Shown here: positions 1 to 9,600 of the stretch, piece after piece | Layout: every line of letters starts with the position of its first letter | Position numbering within the stretch: the first letter of the stretch is position 1 | Assembly (NCBI GenBank): GCA_009746045.1 | Contig: RPFO01000015.1 | Coordinates: 3,590,764-3,650,763, forward strand | Source: Mesostigma viride | Taxonomy: Eukaryota; Streptophyta; Mesostigmatophyceae; Mesostigmatales; Mesostigmataceae | DNA: 60,000 nt | Reading direction: 5' to 3' | Program-made: the position numbers and the translations under genes | The notes under the pieces: generated by a model | The model's database searches: none | Told to the model about the DNA's origin: nothing | Seen by the model: only the letters and a program-made list of their open reading frames with translations

Positions 1-1170
1 CTTGCCTGGTATTGATGGCTCCTTCCACATCCTGACCCCCATTCCCACATGGGGCCTCAGCATTTTCCAGCCCTTGTCCTTGCGCCTCAGCCGAGCAAAC
101 ACTCTATCTGCCTTTCTCAGGCAGGCACCCACTACCTCTGGGGACAACAACCCAAACTGCGCTGCTAAGGGAGAGACTGCCACACCATCATAGTAATAGT
201 TTACCCTGTGGTTAAGCTGTTCCTCAATCCCCTTGCACCAGGCTGCCTTTTCCAAAGCAGATGCTACCACTGGCACAGTCTTTGCTGCTAGCACCACTGT
301 CTTTACCTCACGGATAGATCTCTCTACAGCCCCTTGCTGCCCATGACTCTCTCTAGGGACCACTACCAGCTTACACGGAAGCTGATCAGCATGCTTTCTC
401 AAGCAGTCAAACTGCAAGTCAGCTTGCACCAAGGTGTACACCCCAAAGCATGGCAACAAAGACTGGAGACCCAACAACAAGTGATGCTCATCCATGCCAG
501 GCAGGATGGTCAACAGCCTATACCGGCTGAACCTATCCACCCCCACCAACAGATACAAACCACGAATGTGCTGTATATCTACTTGGATATCTCCCCGCTC
601 TCTAGCAGGCTCTCTAGCGTGGGACCGTGGTGGGTGAATCTGATTCTCCTGACAGACACAGTTCTCAGCAGCTGCAGTGCAGGCCTCCAACAGAGGCTGC
701 TTACCTAGCTTCCAAGCAAACATTTCTGCCTGTTTAGAGTGCCCAAATACATGGTGTAGAGTATGCCCAGCGGCTGCATAGCTCAACCCCCTAGCAGTCT
801 CACTGCATAAGGAGGAACTAGGACCTGGCTGTGTGCGCGGGACCGCACGACCCACCTCCTGCTCCTTGGAACCAGGGACCTCCACAGCTTGACTCCCAGA
901 GCCAACAGTGGTTCCCTCGGCGCCAGCAGGACTTTCCAGCTGAGCTGCTTGACTCCCAGAGCCAACACTCACTGAAGACCCTGTACCTGCCACAGGCCCA
1001 GGGAATTGCACTGCTGCAGCAGCGACATTGCAATCATGTGGAAGAACAAGCCCATCAGTATTCCCAACCCCCTGCTGCTGAACAGGAGGTGCACCCCTAT
1101 CATCCATATTTACAAGTGCCACCTGCCCCACCTGGGGTGGCTGACTATTTACATGGGGCACTGCACTAAG
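1..1170 (-). CDS. Copia1 pol, integrase part, runs off the left edge
   Basis: The minus strand is open from the gag stop at 1171-1173 to base 1, in the same frame as the gag zinc knuckle. A low-complexity Ser/Gly/Gln linker (about 790-1170) is followed by an integrase zinc-binding region (about 620-790: HxxxH-like LHHVFGH, then CVC). The catalytic core then follows: a first Asp in DIQ/VGVDRF (about 530-600), a second in QADLQFD (about 410) and a Glu in GAVERSIREV (about 325). It ends with a basic C-terminal stretch. The protein aligns by eye over its whole length with the Copia2 integrase at 30875-31362 plus 37697-38403. No retropepsin motif is visible between gag and integrase. The role would be insertion of retroelement cDNA. 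The C-terminus, RT and RNase H lie outside the window. Confidence 0.8.
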
Positions 1171-2570
1171 TCACGGCTTCCTGGACTGACCACCTGCTCC
1201 TGCAGCATTGGCCAGATCAGGGCAATCACGGCGCCAGTGACCTGTCTTACCACAGCCAAAGCACTTATCCTCCTTCCCAGCCTGGGCCTTCCTCTGACCC
1301 CCCTGGTTCGGGTTGCCTGGCTTATTCTGGTTGCCTTGGCCCTGGCTCTTGCCTTGCCCTTGGCTACCTCCCCCTGCTGACCCCCTTGGTGACCACCAGC
1401 CTGCTTCTGACCCTTGTTCTGAGCCCCTTGCTGCTGGCCCTTGCCACCTTGGTTCCCACCCCCCCTGCGCCTCCCAGCCCTCTGACGCCTGCTAGGACGA
1501 GGACCTCCCTGGGCTGCCTGCCCTGGGGCATCCCCCTGCACCTGGCTAGCGGAGGCTGAAGCACCTGAGGTCTGAATGGTTTTACAAGCAGGGGCAGATG
1601 GGCGAATGCTCAAGACTACCCTCTCTAAGGCAGCCAGCGACCCATCTGTCTGATCTGCAAACAGCCTAGCTGCATTGCGACCATCCACACTGAGCCCCAT
1701 ACGATCCATGAAATAATCCACCACAGCCCTGATGGGGATCTTGAAGCCCTGGCTAGACCCCTTCTCCACAATGCGAAGGAGCCTCTGCCATTCCTCAGCT
1801 ATGGTGCCCCTGATCTCAAACGTATCATAGGCCAGCTTGTAGTGATTAGTGAGGTTGAGGACTTTGTCAGAAAACTCTTGACGCAGGCCCAGGAGAAACT
1901 GCTCCCAAGAGAGCTTATCCTTCACTGCAGACCTGGCTTTGTCCCTCACACGCTCAGAAGAATCCCTATTCACTGAGGAAGCATGGAACACCTGGACGAG
2001 ATTGACAGTGGGATCTACGGAGTAGGTGACTAGCTCCATATCCTCTAACCACTTGTCTAACTCCTCCTGACTCACGGGTGGCTTCAGAGGCTTCTGGCCG
2101 TTCATCACGGCTACAGCACTCATGTGGGGCCTAGTTCCTGGCAACGCGCGAGCATCACTACCCACAGCAGAAGCCCCAGCACCCCCAGCCATAGCGTCTA
2201 CAGAAACATGAGGAGGAACGACTGCCTCGGCCACACGGGCCGTCTTACCACCGTTGGCCTGCAGCCCCTCCCCTTGGCCTTCTCCAGTCAGCTCAATGCT
2301 GTCCGTTGGCCCTTCTGCGCGCTCCTTCCCCCGAGCTTCCTCCTTTCGCTTCCGGTACCGCGTCCTTTGCCCCGCCACGCCCTCCATCGTGGGAATCGCC
2401 TCCCCTTCTGGCTGGCCGACTGCTGGCACTGACGCTCCCGCCTCTCCACCCTCCATCGCAACCGCCTTGCTCCCGCCGCCGACCCCGTTCTTGCCCTTAA
2501 GCATTATGGGCACAGACACAAGATGGCAGCAATGAAAGCAACGCCCTCTATCCTCACGAAGCCTCCCCAC
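1171..2570 (-). pseudogene. Copia1 gag with CCHC zinc knuckle, one frameshift
   Basis: This is the capsid/nucleocapsid gene of the minus-strand copia element. A likely ATG start is at 2504 (MLKGKNG), although the frame is open to 2570. A disordered N-terminus leads into a helical capsid-like middle (about residues 150-330 of the open frame, with SQEELDKWLEDMEL near its start). A Gln/Gly/Arg-rich tail follows. The zinc knuckle CFGCGKTGHWRRDC (CX2CX4HX4C) lies at about 1215-1256 but in a different frame from the capsid part. The switch falls at a run of five G (complement) near 1372-1376, so it is either a one-base indel or a slippery site. The gene ends at TGA 1171-1173, immediately followed by CTT and then by the integrase in the same frame. 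The 5' end overlaps the upstream ORF (ending 2554) by 17 bases or less. Confidence 0.75.
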
Positions 2571-3670
2571 CTGGCTCGGCCTCCTGGCTCAGCCTGGCTT
2601 GTTTGGACTCACGCTCCTGCTGCTCTCTCACGCCCGCAGGTTCTGCAACCGGTGTAACAGGACGACGCGCGACTGCCAAGTCCGCGTTGAAGACACCGTA
2701 GACGCACCCCACCGGTCGCTGGCTGTCTTGTTGACGTTCCACAGCGACCCTGGGCTCACTAGGATTCCGGAACCACTGCTGGTTCCTCACCCACCGCGTG
2801 TCTCCGTTAGCGAGCTGGTTCTGCTCACCTCGCCCCGCCCGATCGTATTCGTGCACTGAATCCCTAGGAAGGTTTAGCTCTGAGCCCTGCTCAGCCTCGC
2901 GGATCTGCTGCGCTGTCCTCACCACTATCCCCCTCGGGCGATCAGTGTAGGTATGGAAGATGTTATCTGGCGACCTCGCAGCCCCGGCCTCAATCGTTAC
3001 CGACAGACCTGGTGCCGATGCCGCCCTCGCGCGTCGAGGAGTATCCAAAAATGTGAAGATTCCAGGTGGGTTGGTGGTGATCACAAACCTGTCTGCCTGC
3101 CCCCTTGCCTCTTGCAAAAGCACAGCAACTAAATTCTCAACAGTTTGCGAAAACACTTCAGCCGATACCCACGGATTGATCTCCTCACGTCTCCTCGCTT
3201 CCCGGATCTCGTCTGTCTCTGGAATTCCCTCGCCCAACACCGCCGTAGCCACCCAGTGGTTAAAAAGGCGCGTGCTTCCCAAGGCTATAGCCACAATCTG
3301 GCTACACGCTTCTCTCGCAAGGTCAAGGCTTGCTGGCGTAATATGACCCCCCTGATACGCCACCTCAACGCCGCTAGCTGTGATAGCCAACGCGTCGCGT
3401 AGCCGCACCAGTTCTTCAATGGCCACCCGCCCAGCTTCCCCTGGCGCGCTTGTCACGCGGGCCCTTTGCACTATAGGATCCGCTGCAGCCGCCCGGTTGC
3501 CCCCCCCGAAACTGCGACCCAACCCTCGTCGGCAAGCCCTCTCGCAATGTATGCCGCCTGCACAAACGTAGGCGCACTTGCTGGCTGCCGGTATGGGTAA
3601 AAAGGAGCTTCTTGCGAGCTCTGACCTTCGTCTCCCGCGGCTGGATGGCCCGTAGACGATGCGCCAGACA
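2554..3670 (-). pseudogene. Copia1 pre-gag ORF of unknown function
   Basis: This is an extra ORF between the LTR and gag. The probable ATG is at 3670 (MSGASSTGH), about 35 bases inside the LTR end. The N-terminal about 55 residues and the rest are in different frames, broken at a run of C near 3498-3505. The C-terminal half has a stretch reading GIFTFLDTPRR, then SVTIEAGAA and IFHTYTDRPRG. This aligns by eye with the pre-gag ORF of Copia2 (25449-26240: AIFIPTQNQ, VLIHAGAGP, FAYEYCDFRG). I recognise no named domain. Having the same ORF in the same place in two elements argues for a conserved component of this copia lineage, perhaps a second structural or RNA-binding protein. The function is not known. 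Confidence 0.55.
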
Positions 3671-3704
3671 TGAAATGGCAGGAAATCACGAAAACAATAA
3701 TACG

Positions 3705-4373
3705 ATTTAGCGACGCCGGCCAGGCAGCTGCCGTGAGCTCCTGGTCCTTGTCGCAACTGTTAGGACCTAGGTCGCGTAGCTTGCAACCTTTGCTCCTCGC
3801 CCCAGGTAACGCTCTCGCTGGCTTGCTCACTCCAAGTGACAACCACGGTGCGTCGGCAAAGAACTGCCTTGACCTGCCTTAGGCCATAGCTTTATGTTAC
3901 CTCATTTCCATCGTGCCCTAAGGCATCGCCCATCGGCTTCGCACAGTGCACCGCTACCTTGCCAGAGCTCTTCTTACCGCTACCTTGCATCCTTGCTGCA
4001 GGCAGCGTTAAGGATCTCTGACATTCCGCGACTAGGTATCACCAGTTCCTGTCACAGCTCTGCACGGATGCGCATCCTTGCAGAGCCCGCGACTGGCCTA
4101 CTGGTCTCTACTTAGTCGCCGGACCGTTGCGCCCTCAGCCTCCATGGACCTGAGTCACGTGCTGGTCCAGGCTAAGCCTGTGCAGGCCCTGCCTGCCACG
4201 TGTCCTGTCCACTGCGGCCTCGGTGTGCACTGCCGCCGCCGCCGGTCGGCAGGACTTCGGGACCTGTTAACTCTCACGTCCCTTGTCTGTTTCAGGCAGT
4301 CAGCACGGCGTTAGAAAGGTCTCCTCATCCTGCATGCATCCAACTAGCACATTGGTGCCCCAATATGCTAACT
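3705..4373 (-). repeat. Copia1 5' LTR (minus orientation)
   Basis: A 669-bp block that is clearly homologous to the solo LTR at 38898-39549; for example, both share a long segment with GCCTGCCACGTGTCCTGTCC. On the minus strand it starts AGTTAGCAT and ends GCTAAAT, then CGTATTATTG and the pre-gag ORF. The other family member ends GCTAACT. The bases to its right, GGATT (4374-4378), would be one copy of the 5-bp target duplication; the other copy is beyond the left edge. To the right, plus-strand copia RNase H begins at once, so Copia1 inserted into Copia3. Confidence 0.75.
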
Positions 4374-5146
4374 GGATTCACGTTCTGGCGAATGGGTCAT
4401 GCACATGCAGGATAGCCGCAACTATGTGGTTGACCTGCTGGCCGACCTCCCGTCCCCGCTGTTGGCGACCCATGGGCCCTCGGTTAAGGGCAAGCTCGGG
4501 TGGTTGGCGGACACGGTGGCACCTGATTTGGCAGTGCTCGCTCGCCTGCCCCGGCGATGATGTGCTGGAAGGACTAGGGTCCATTCATGTTCGGCGGCAG
4601 CTGGCCATGACGCCCGGCATTGTGCTTCGTGGGCTCGATTGCTCACAGCCGGTGCACCTCGAGATAGTGACGGATGCTAATCTAGAGACGCGCACAGTCA
4701 GCCAAGTGCGGGCCCGCATGGGGGCACTGTTCTTTCTCAGCAATGAGGGCCAGCCTGGCATGTTGTTAGATTGGTACTCGCGCTTGCACAGCCGCATTGC
4801 CACTAGCCCCAACACGGCTGAATGCCGGGGAATTGTTTCAGCTATCTCACATGGCATGTGGCTGCGGTACTTGCTGGGTTGGGTATTTGGCTCGTGTGGG
4901 TTCACTCTTCACTGGACTAGCACGGTGCACACTGACTCACAAAGTTGTTTGGCCTTCCTTGACAATCCCTATGCGCGGTCACAGGACGTTGATTACCTCG
5001 TACTCGCTGAGGCGGCCTCCTGCGTCACGCGTCTCCAGCACATCGCGGATGAACTCAATCCCGCGGATGCACTCACCAAGGAGGCGCGGGAGGCTGCCCC
5101 GCAGTACGCAGTGTTGCGCAAGCGCATGACGATGCAACACCCGTGA
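4374..5146 (+). pseudogene. Copia3 RT end and RNase H (C-terminal fragment)
   Basis: This is the C-terminal part of a plus-strand copia polyprotein, cut at its left by Copia1. The first frame (SGEWVMHMQ ... LAVLARLPR, 4378-4553) is the RT-RNase H connection. A one-base frameshift near 4553 leads into the RNase H frame that ends at TGA 5144. The RNase H shows EIVTDANLET (first Asp), NTAECRGIV (Glu), VHTDSQSC (Asp), RSQDVDYL and the copia-type terminal motif NPADALTK. It aligns well with the Copia2 RNase H (44692-45204). It would degrade RNA in RNA-DNA hybrids during reverse transcription. The frameshift and truncation make it non-functional. Confidence 0.85.
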
Positions 5147-5531
5147 GCCACACAGGGTTACGGCTCGGGCGCTTTATGAATACAGCCATAACTCACCCTG
5201 TGTTGCTAGCATTCACAAGTATCTTGGTGGTAGTTTTTTTTGCTTGTCCTGACCATACCCTAGCCACGTTGGACGGTGCCTTGGGCTCGTCGGCGGGTCA
5301 CTGGTCCTAATAAATGGGTCACCTTTTAATTGTCTGGTGGCATAGCTGTTTTTTTTTTCTCGCTACTTCTTACATCACTATTCATGTGTGATCACAAGGG
5401 CGCGGGTCGATACCGTGGTGATTTTGACGGCCTTGAGGCCCCCTTGAGTTCCCTACCTTAGAGGTTTTGGTATGGTCTGCATTTGATGTAATTATTTTGA
5501 TAATTAATCAAAGAACAAAAGAGTATGTCGG
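5147..5531 (+). other. Copia3 3' noncoding region with weak polypurine tract
   Basis: This stretch lies between the RNase H stop and the 3' LTR. No ORF is seen. It contains T-runs, an AATAAA-like TAATAAATGGG at about 5308, and a purine-rich stretch AAAGAACAAAAGAG at about 5511-5524. That tract could prime plus-strand synthesis just before the LTR. Confidence 0.4.
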
Positions 5532-5880
5532 AGTTGAGTAACTCTAGAGCCCTAGGATCTGGCTCTAAGTTCCCCATGTCCGTCCGCACGCCTTCCGCTA
5601 GCGTCCGCTAAGCCGCCAGCTATAATCCGGCGGTCCGATGCGGTCGACCGGTCTAAGGGCGGCGCCTAGGGCCGGCGCCACCTATAGGCCCCAGTCCGGG
5701 GCCTTATCCGGGTCGGTACGGACAGCTAGCCTGTCCCACGGTTACGGCTAACCGGATAGGCTTTGCTGGCTAAGACATAAACCAGTGGTTGGCCAGCTCC
5801 GACAGCAGTTCTCTGTGTTCACCTTATCCCAAGCTCAACGTGACCGACCGCCATAGCTCAGCCGGTCGGGGGCTTTAACT
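5532..5880 (+). repeat. Copia3 3' LTR
   Basis: A 349-bp segment starting AGTTGAGTAACT and ending CTTTAACT, matching the unusual AGTT...AACT termini of the Copia2 and Copia1-family LTRs. Directly after it comes ATATG (5881-5885). The gypsy 3' LTR reads uninterrupted through the same site at 54076, so the right edge is sharp. The left edge is inferred from the terminal motif only. The partner LTR would be outside the window. Confidence 0.6.
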
Positions 5881-6126
5881 ATATGGATGGGGAAGGTGGC
5901 CCAACCTTCCCACGCGTTCATGCTTCCTGAGCCTGCGTCATCCATTTAGTTCTTCCCCCTCTTGTCCCGAATATAGTTGGCCCCGGATCCGTTCATTATT
6001 AATGAAATAAAGACGTTGGCACGAGCCATTGCCAAGTTGCAACCCATTGTCCAACGGGTTAAAGATTCTTTCCTGATACCTTGATCAGGACCCGGCCCGG
6101 GTCTGATCACAGGTCCGGACGTAACA
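5881..6126 (+). repeat. gypsy 5' LTR, 3' remnant
   Basis: These 246 bp match 54076-54321 with only about three substitutions that I could see. They end in the same GGACGTAACA. The remnant contains AATGAAATAAAGAC, a poly(A)-signal-like site. The rest of this LTR is missing because Copia3 inserted at ATATG. Similarity to the 3' LTR stops exactly at the Copia3 LTR end. Confidence 0.8.
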
Positions 6127-6127
6127 T

Positions 6128-6143
6128 TGGACTCGGAGGAGCG
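6128..6143 (+). promoter_or_regulatory. candidate gypsy primer-binding site
   Basis: TGGACTCGGAGGAGCG follows the LTR end after one base. Starting with TGG, the complement of a tRNA 3' CCA, is expected for a retroelement primer site. I cannot name the tRNA. It differs from the common initiator-Met site TGGTATC. Confidence 0.45.
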
Positions 6144-7389
6144 CCCGTGCCATGGACTGCACAGGGCTGCAACGGCCAAACGCGCCGCATTGAAGTCATT
6201 AATTTCATTATTCAATATTCGGTCGTCAGCCGAACTGCCGAAGTCGACGAATCGGGCAAGCTACAAGGTACGCCTAGCCCACTGAGTTAGATCCCAAGTG
6301 CTGCTTCCTAGAGAGGATTCCTAGAGAGGACACCGGATACTCAGTAAAATTTGGCAGATCGAAGCCTTGCAAGCTTCTGTCTTAATACTTAGTGCTAACG
6401 TAGTAAATCGAAATCAGATCCCCGTTTTTGGAATCTTGTTACGAACCTTTTTGCAGTTTTTCCCCTCACAAACCTTTTTGCAGTCTTTTAACGAACCTTT
6501 TTGCAGTCTTTTGACGAACCTTTTTGCAGTCTTTTGACGAACCTTTTTGCAAGTCTTTTGACGAATCTTTTTAGACTCTTTTGCCCTGTAAAGGCGCAGC
6601 ATCTGGACCGAACTTGGCAAATTCTAGTGGAAAATTGGTCGTATCACCTCGGTAGCATTACGGTTAATGGAAGGGCAGGCCCTGCCCGAAATTAGACGAT
6701 TTCTTTAGGTTTTAATCGCCCTTTCCTTTCGAAAACGAATAAGCAAGTAGGGGAGACCCTTCCCTTGCTTGGCCGTAGTTGGAATCGCTCAATTTGGTGG
6801 AATATTGCTTGTTTTTGACCCAGTAAAGCGGAGAGACTTGAGTCGTCAAGTTAGAACCACATTGTGTGAACTGGGTTGAATTCACGCATTGCTAGTGCCC
6901 CTACTGCGAGTCTAGTGCTTAGGAATATTGTAGGAATGATGTTTTGCCCTGGCATGCGCACTTAGGCCCTGTTTGTGTGATTTTGTCTCCATTTTCACAC
7001 GAGACGGCTACGAGCCAGGACGCCAAGGGTCGCCAGCATTGTTTTCGGTTTTTCTTCCATTGGTGAAGGGCCCAAGTGGTGAAGGGCCCAAGACGGCGAC
7101 GACCCAGCCACGGCTTCAAGGAGGCCAGCATTCCCCCACTGTACAGGGGAAATGCTGCCGAAATTTCACTAAAAACAGGTGGTAATTGTGCTGTGGGTTA
7201 CGGGTTAGTAGTATCACCCCGTTAACCAAGTGGTGTGCATGCTTGCGCTGCTTGTTTGAAACAGGCCCTTGCTACTACCCCCTGAGAAAACCCACCCACC
7301 CTGCACACGGTCCCCCTCTGGCCCTTTCAGTTACCAAGGTATGTGCTTATTATGAGTAGGCTGTCATTAGTAATATGGTATCATAATGC
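6144..7389 (+). other. gypsy 5' leader, no gene seen
   Basis: About 1.2 kb follows the primer site without a defensible ORF. It holds the tandem repeat at 6428-6575 and a short direct duplication of TGGTGAAGGGCCCAAG at about 7065-7095. It may contain further unrecognised insertions, since 3 kb is long for a gypsy leader. Confidence 0.4.
6428..6575 (+). repeat. tandem repeat, about 23-bp unit
   Basis: Five to six imperfect copies of a unit built on GAACCTTTTTGCAGTCTTTT. Copies differ in the ACGAA/ACAAA joint and in one extra A. Confidence 0.75.
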
Positions 7390-7740
7390 GTGTGCCCCAA
7401 TCTGCTAGCTCTTCCCAATCCTCTGCATCCCATAGTAAGAAACGAGTACCCCGTGACCTTAGTTCCATTTGGCGTCCCAGCGGTACAGGTAGTAAACTAC
7501 CCCTTCTATGCTGTAATCACCCCTACGTTTGCAGGCATAGAACTTAGTTGGGTCACAGCCAGTAACATAACCTCAGGGATCCCACAGTGTGAATACCCAG
7601 GGTTCCACTCATTGGATGCAGCATATGAATACCTTATAGATAACTTGCGTGCCCCAGAAGGACTCCATAGACGTGGGCACCCGGTCACCAACCCTACTCG
7701 CCGTGCTCGATGTACCCCTGTCATTCCGTCAGACTCCTGA
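7390..7740 (+). CDS. Cauli_VI (RNase H1 hybrid-binding type) domain ORF
   Basis: A 116-residue ORF. Residues about 36-85 fit the Cauli_VI / RNase H1 N-terminal pattern. It reads FYAV, then GIELSW, then a Gly, then YPGFHSLDAAYEYL. This corresponds to the family's YAV-x-G-IY-SW ... K-F-x-T-x-x-A-x-x-L framework. Such domains bind RNA-DNA hybrids or dsRNA and occur in eukaryotic RNase H1 and in some retroelements. Here the ORF stands alone in the gypsy leader, upstream of gag, with no RNase H attached. The start codon is not certain, and residues outside the domain look like ordinary linker. It could be a leader-encoded accessory protein or a remnant of an unrelated insertion. Confidence 0.55.
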   Translation: MCPNLLALPNPLHPIVRNEYPVTLVPFGVPAVQVVNYPFYAVITPTFAGIELSWVTASNITSGIPQCEYPGFHSLDAAYEYLIDNLRAPEGLHRRGHPVTNPTRRARCTPVIPSDS

Positions 7741-8070
7741 ACCGTGTCCCTCTCCTGCCTTGTCACAAGTCACTAGACAAGTAGGACAATCGTCCCAGCC
7801 GTTTACGACATCTAGTTAAGGAGTACAAGGGTGACGCGTGCTAGTAGTCACCCCCGCCTCTTATTGGGTGGTTAGCAGTACTGATAGAGGGAAAATAAAC
7901 AGGCCATGATAAGGATGCAGGCGGTAGACCCGAGTAGTGTTGCTTAATAAAATCATGTTTTATTGTTTCTAATTTGTTTTGGCCTACTTCTTTCTTAGAG
8001 GCCTAAAATCATCAAGTCACTGACCCCAGTGGGCTTGATTTTTATTTCGTGTCGCTACTGTACCCCCAAA

Positions 8071-8502
8071 ATGGTACCCCAGCATGGCGGGGTCCCCTTT
8101 CCTCGTAAGGGATTATCCCCAAAGGAAATCGACACTCTAACACTGGAAAACGCCTACCCTGGCGAGAAAGCTCGCGAGTGAACGGCCCGGTACCGCGCGG
8201 CTATCGAGCTCATTCGCAAACGAGTGCACGGCTACGGCGAGTCGTATCATCAGACCGTCCACGCCCACTTGGTATACCGCGCACTGTTCTCCCACGAGGA
8301 CGACGCAAGTCTTCCTCCATTTGTGGAACCCGCGGCCCCTAACGTCCTCGCGTCACTGGTACTCCCAAAGTCACGCCCGGCCGGCCCGCGGCCTCGGCGT
8401 ACGGCCATCCGCACAATTGGCGGCGGGTACCTCCTCCGTAGTATCTGGGTCATTAAAGCTATCGCGCGCGCCGCACGCCTCCAGGGAGCCTGCCCCAACT
8501 AG
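8071..8502 (+). pseudogene. unrecognised ORF with one in-frame TGA
   Basis: From ATG 8071 (MVPQHGGVPF) the frame runs to 8502 with a single TGA at 8179-8181. It sits in a context (GEKARE-stop-TARYRAAIELI) where TGG is a plausible ancestor. The sequence on both sides looks coding: it is charged, with helix-like stretches YRAAIELIRKRVHGYGESYH and HLVYRALFSHEDD. I do not recognise the family. It lies between the Cauli_VI ORF and gypsy gag, so it may be part of the gypsy leader or a small separate insertion. Confidence 0.35.
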
Positions 8503-9170
8503 TGACTTTACTGTTTTCGGCGGCGAGGAGTACGTGCACCGTATGTACCTCAGACGGTCCAATGACGGACCCCGTAAATATCGAGGGTGTAACGACTAAA
8601 AATGTTGTGTTTGCAACAGCCTCAGTATCAACATTAGCGTGAAAAGATCTTTATACCTGGGCCCCAAACAGGATAAAAGTCATCGTGCACGCAGCATCCA
8701 TCCAACCCTAACCCGGAAGGACCAATCAAAAGTGAGGATCACTCAAGATAAGATCTTAGCCTCCGAATCCTCCACACAACACAAAGCCAGCACATACGAA
8801 ATCTCAAGGACCTGGAACCAAATCCACCAGGTACAACGGTACTGCAGAGAATCTTTGACTGACTAAACAACACCATGCAAAGTACCCTACGTGGATCAGG
8901 CCACGACCAATGAGGGTAGAACAATAGATTCGACAGATCTCAACAGGCCCAATATCTATCAGACGTCGAAGCCTCCTAACTTCTCAAATAATTGTCCTAA
9001 AGAACTCATAATAAGATTCAACAGTAGGAAAACTTTGGATGTAACATTTGGTTGTTACAGAGGGCTAGATAACGTCTTGACCGTTCTTCCTTCTATATAG
9101 CGGCACTAGTGAGACCCCGTGTGTTTAATTCAATAACTATTAGTAATTAAATTCTTGCGTGCATAAACAA
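8503..9170 (+). other. gypsy leader up to gag, no gene seen
   Basis: About 670 bases, mostly A-rich, with no convincing ORF or repeat. It ends at the gag ATG. Confidence 0.4.
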
Positions 9171-9240
9171 ATGGCCGATCATAGTCAACATCAGCCTAGG
9201 CAGGCAGGAGTAGACAATGCAGACGCTGTGAGTCAGCGTA
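9171..9240 (+). pseudogene. gypsy gag, first 23 codons before the CACTA palindrome
   Basis: ATGGCCGATCATAGTC opens a frame (MADHSQHQPRQ...VSQR). If the palindrome (9241-19145) and one TA are removed, the frame continues in the same phase at 19147-19441 without a stop. The gag N-terminus is therefore here and was split by insertion. Confidence 0.7.
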
Positions 9241-9245
9241 CACTA

Positions 9246-9600
9246 CACTAGGAAGTCGGAAAAAATTCGTCCTGATATTTCTTGATATCGTCCTGAGTTT
9301 TTTTTGAGAAATCCTGAGAAATCCTGAGATATCTTGAGATCGTCTTGAGATTTCCTGAGATTTTTCCTGAGATTGCCCTGATTTTTCCTGATTTTTTTCG
9401 TCTTCACAAAATCTGGTAAGTGCACACCTCGGGTCCTGAGATTTCTGGTGAAAAACTCAGGTCTTGAGATTTTGACTTTGTAGTGAAAATCTCAGGACAA
9501 AATCTCAGGACAATCTCAGGACAAAAAAACGAGTAGAATCTCAAGAAAATCTCAGGACAAAAAAACGAGTAGAATCTCAAGAAAATCAAGAACATGCACA
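9246..9600 (+). repeat. left terminal and subterminal repeats of CACTA palindrome
   Basis: CACTAGGAAGTCGG is followed by dense short repeats of the type TCCTGAGA / ATCTCAGGA in both directions. Such subterminal arrays are where CACTA transposases bind. The mirror copy is at 18790-19145. Confidence 0.8.

Noticed and set aside
5881-6126. A complete short 246-bp gypsy LTR
   Set aside because: The left boundary coincides with the end of the Copia3 LTR, and the 3' partner extends further left to a polypurine tract at 53705, so this is a truncated LTR.
6428-6575. CRISPR-like array
   Set aside because: Units are contiguous imperfect tandem copies without unique spacers, in a eukaryotic retroelement leader.
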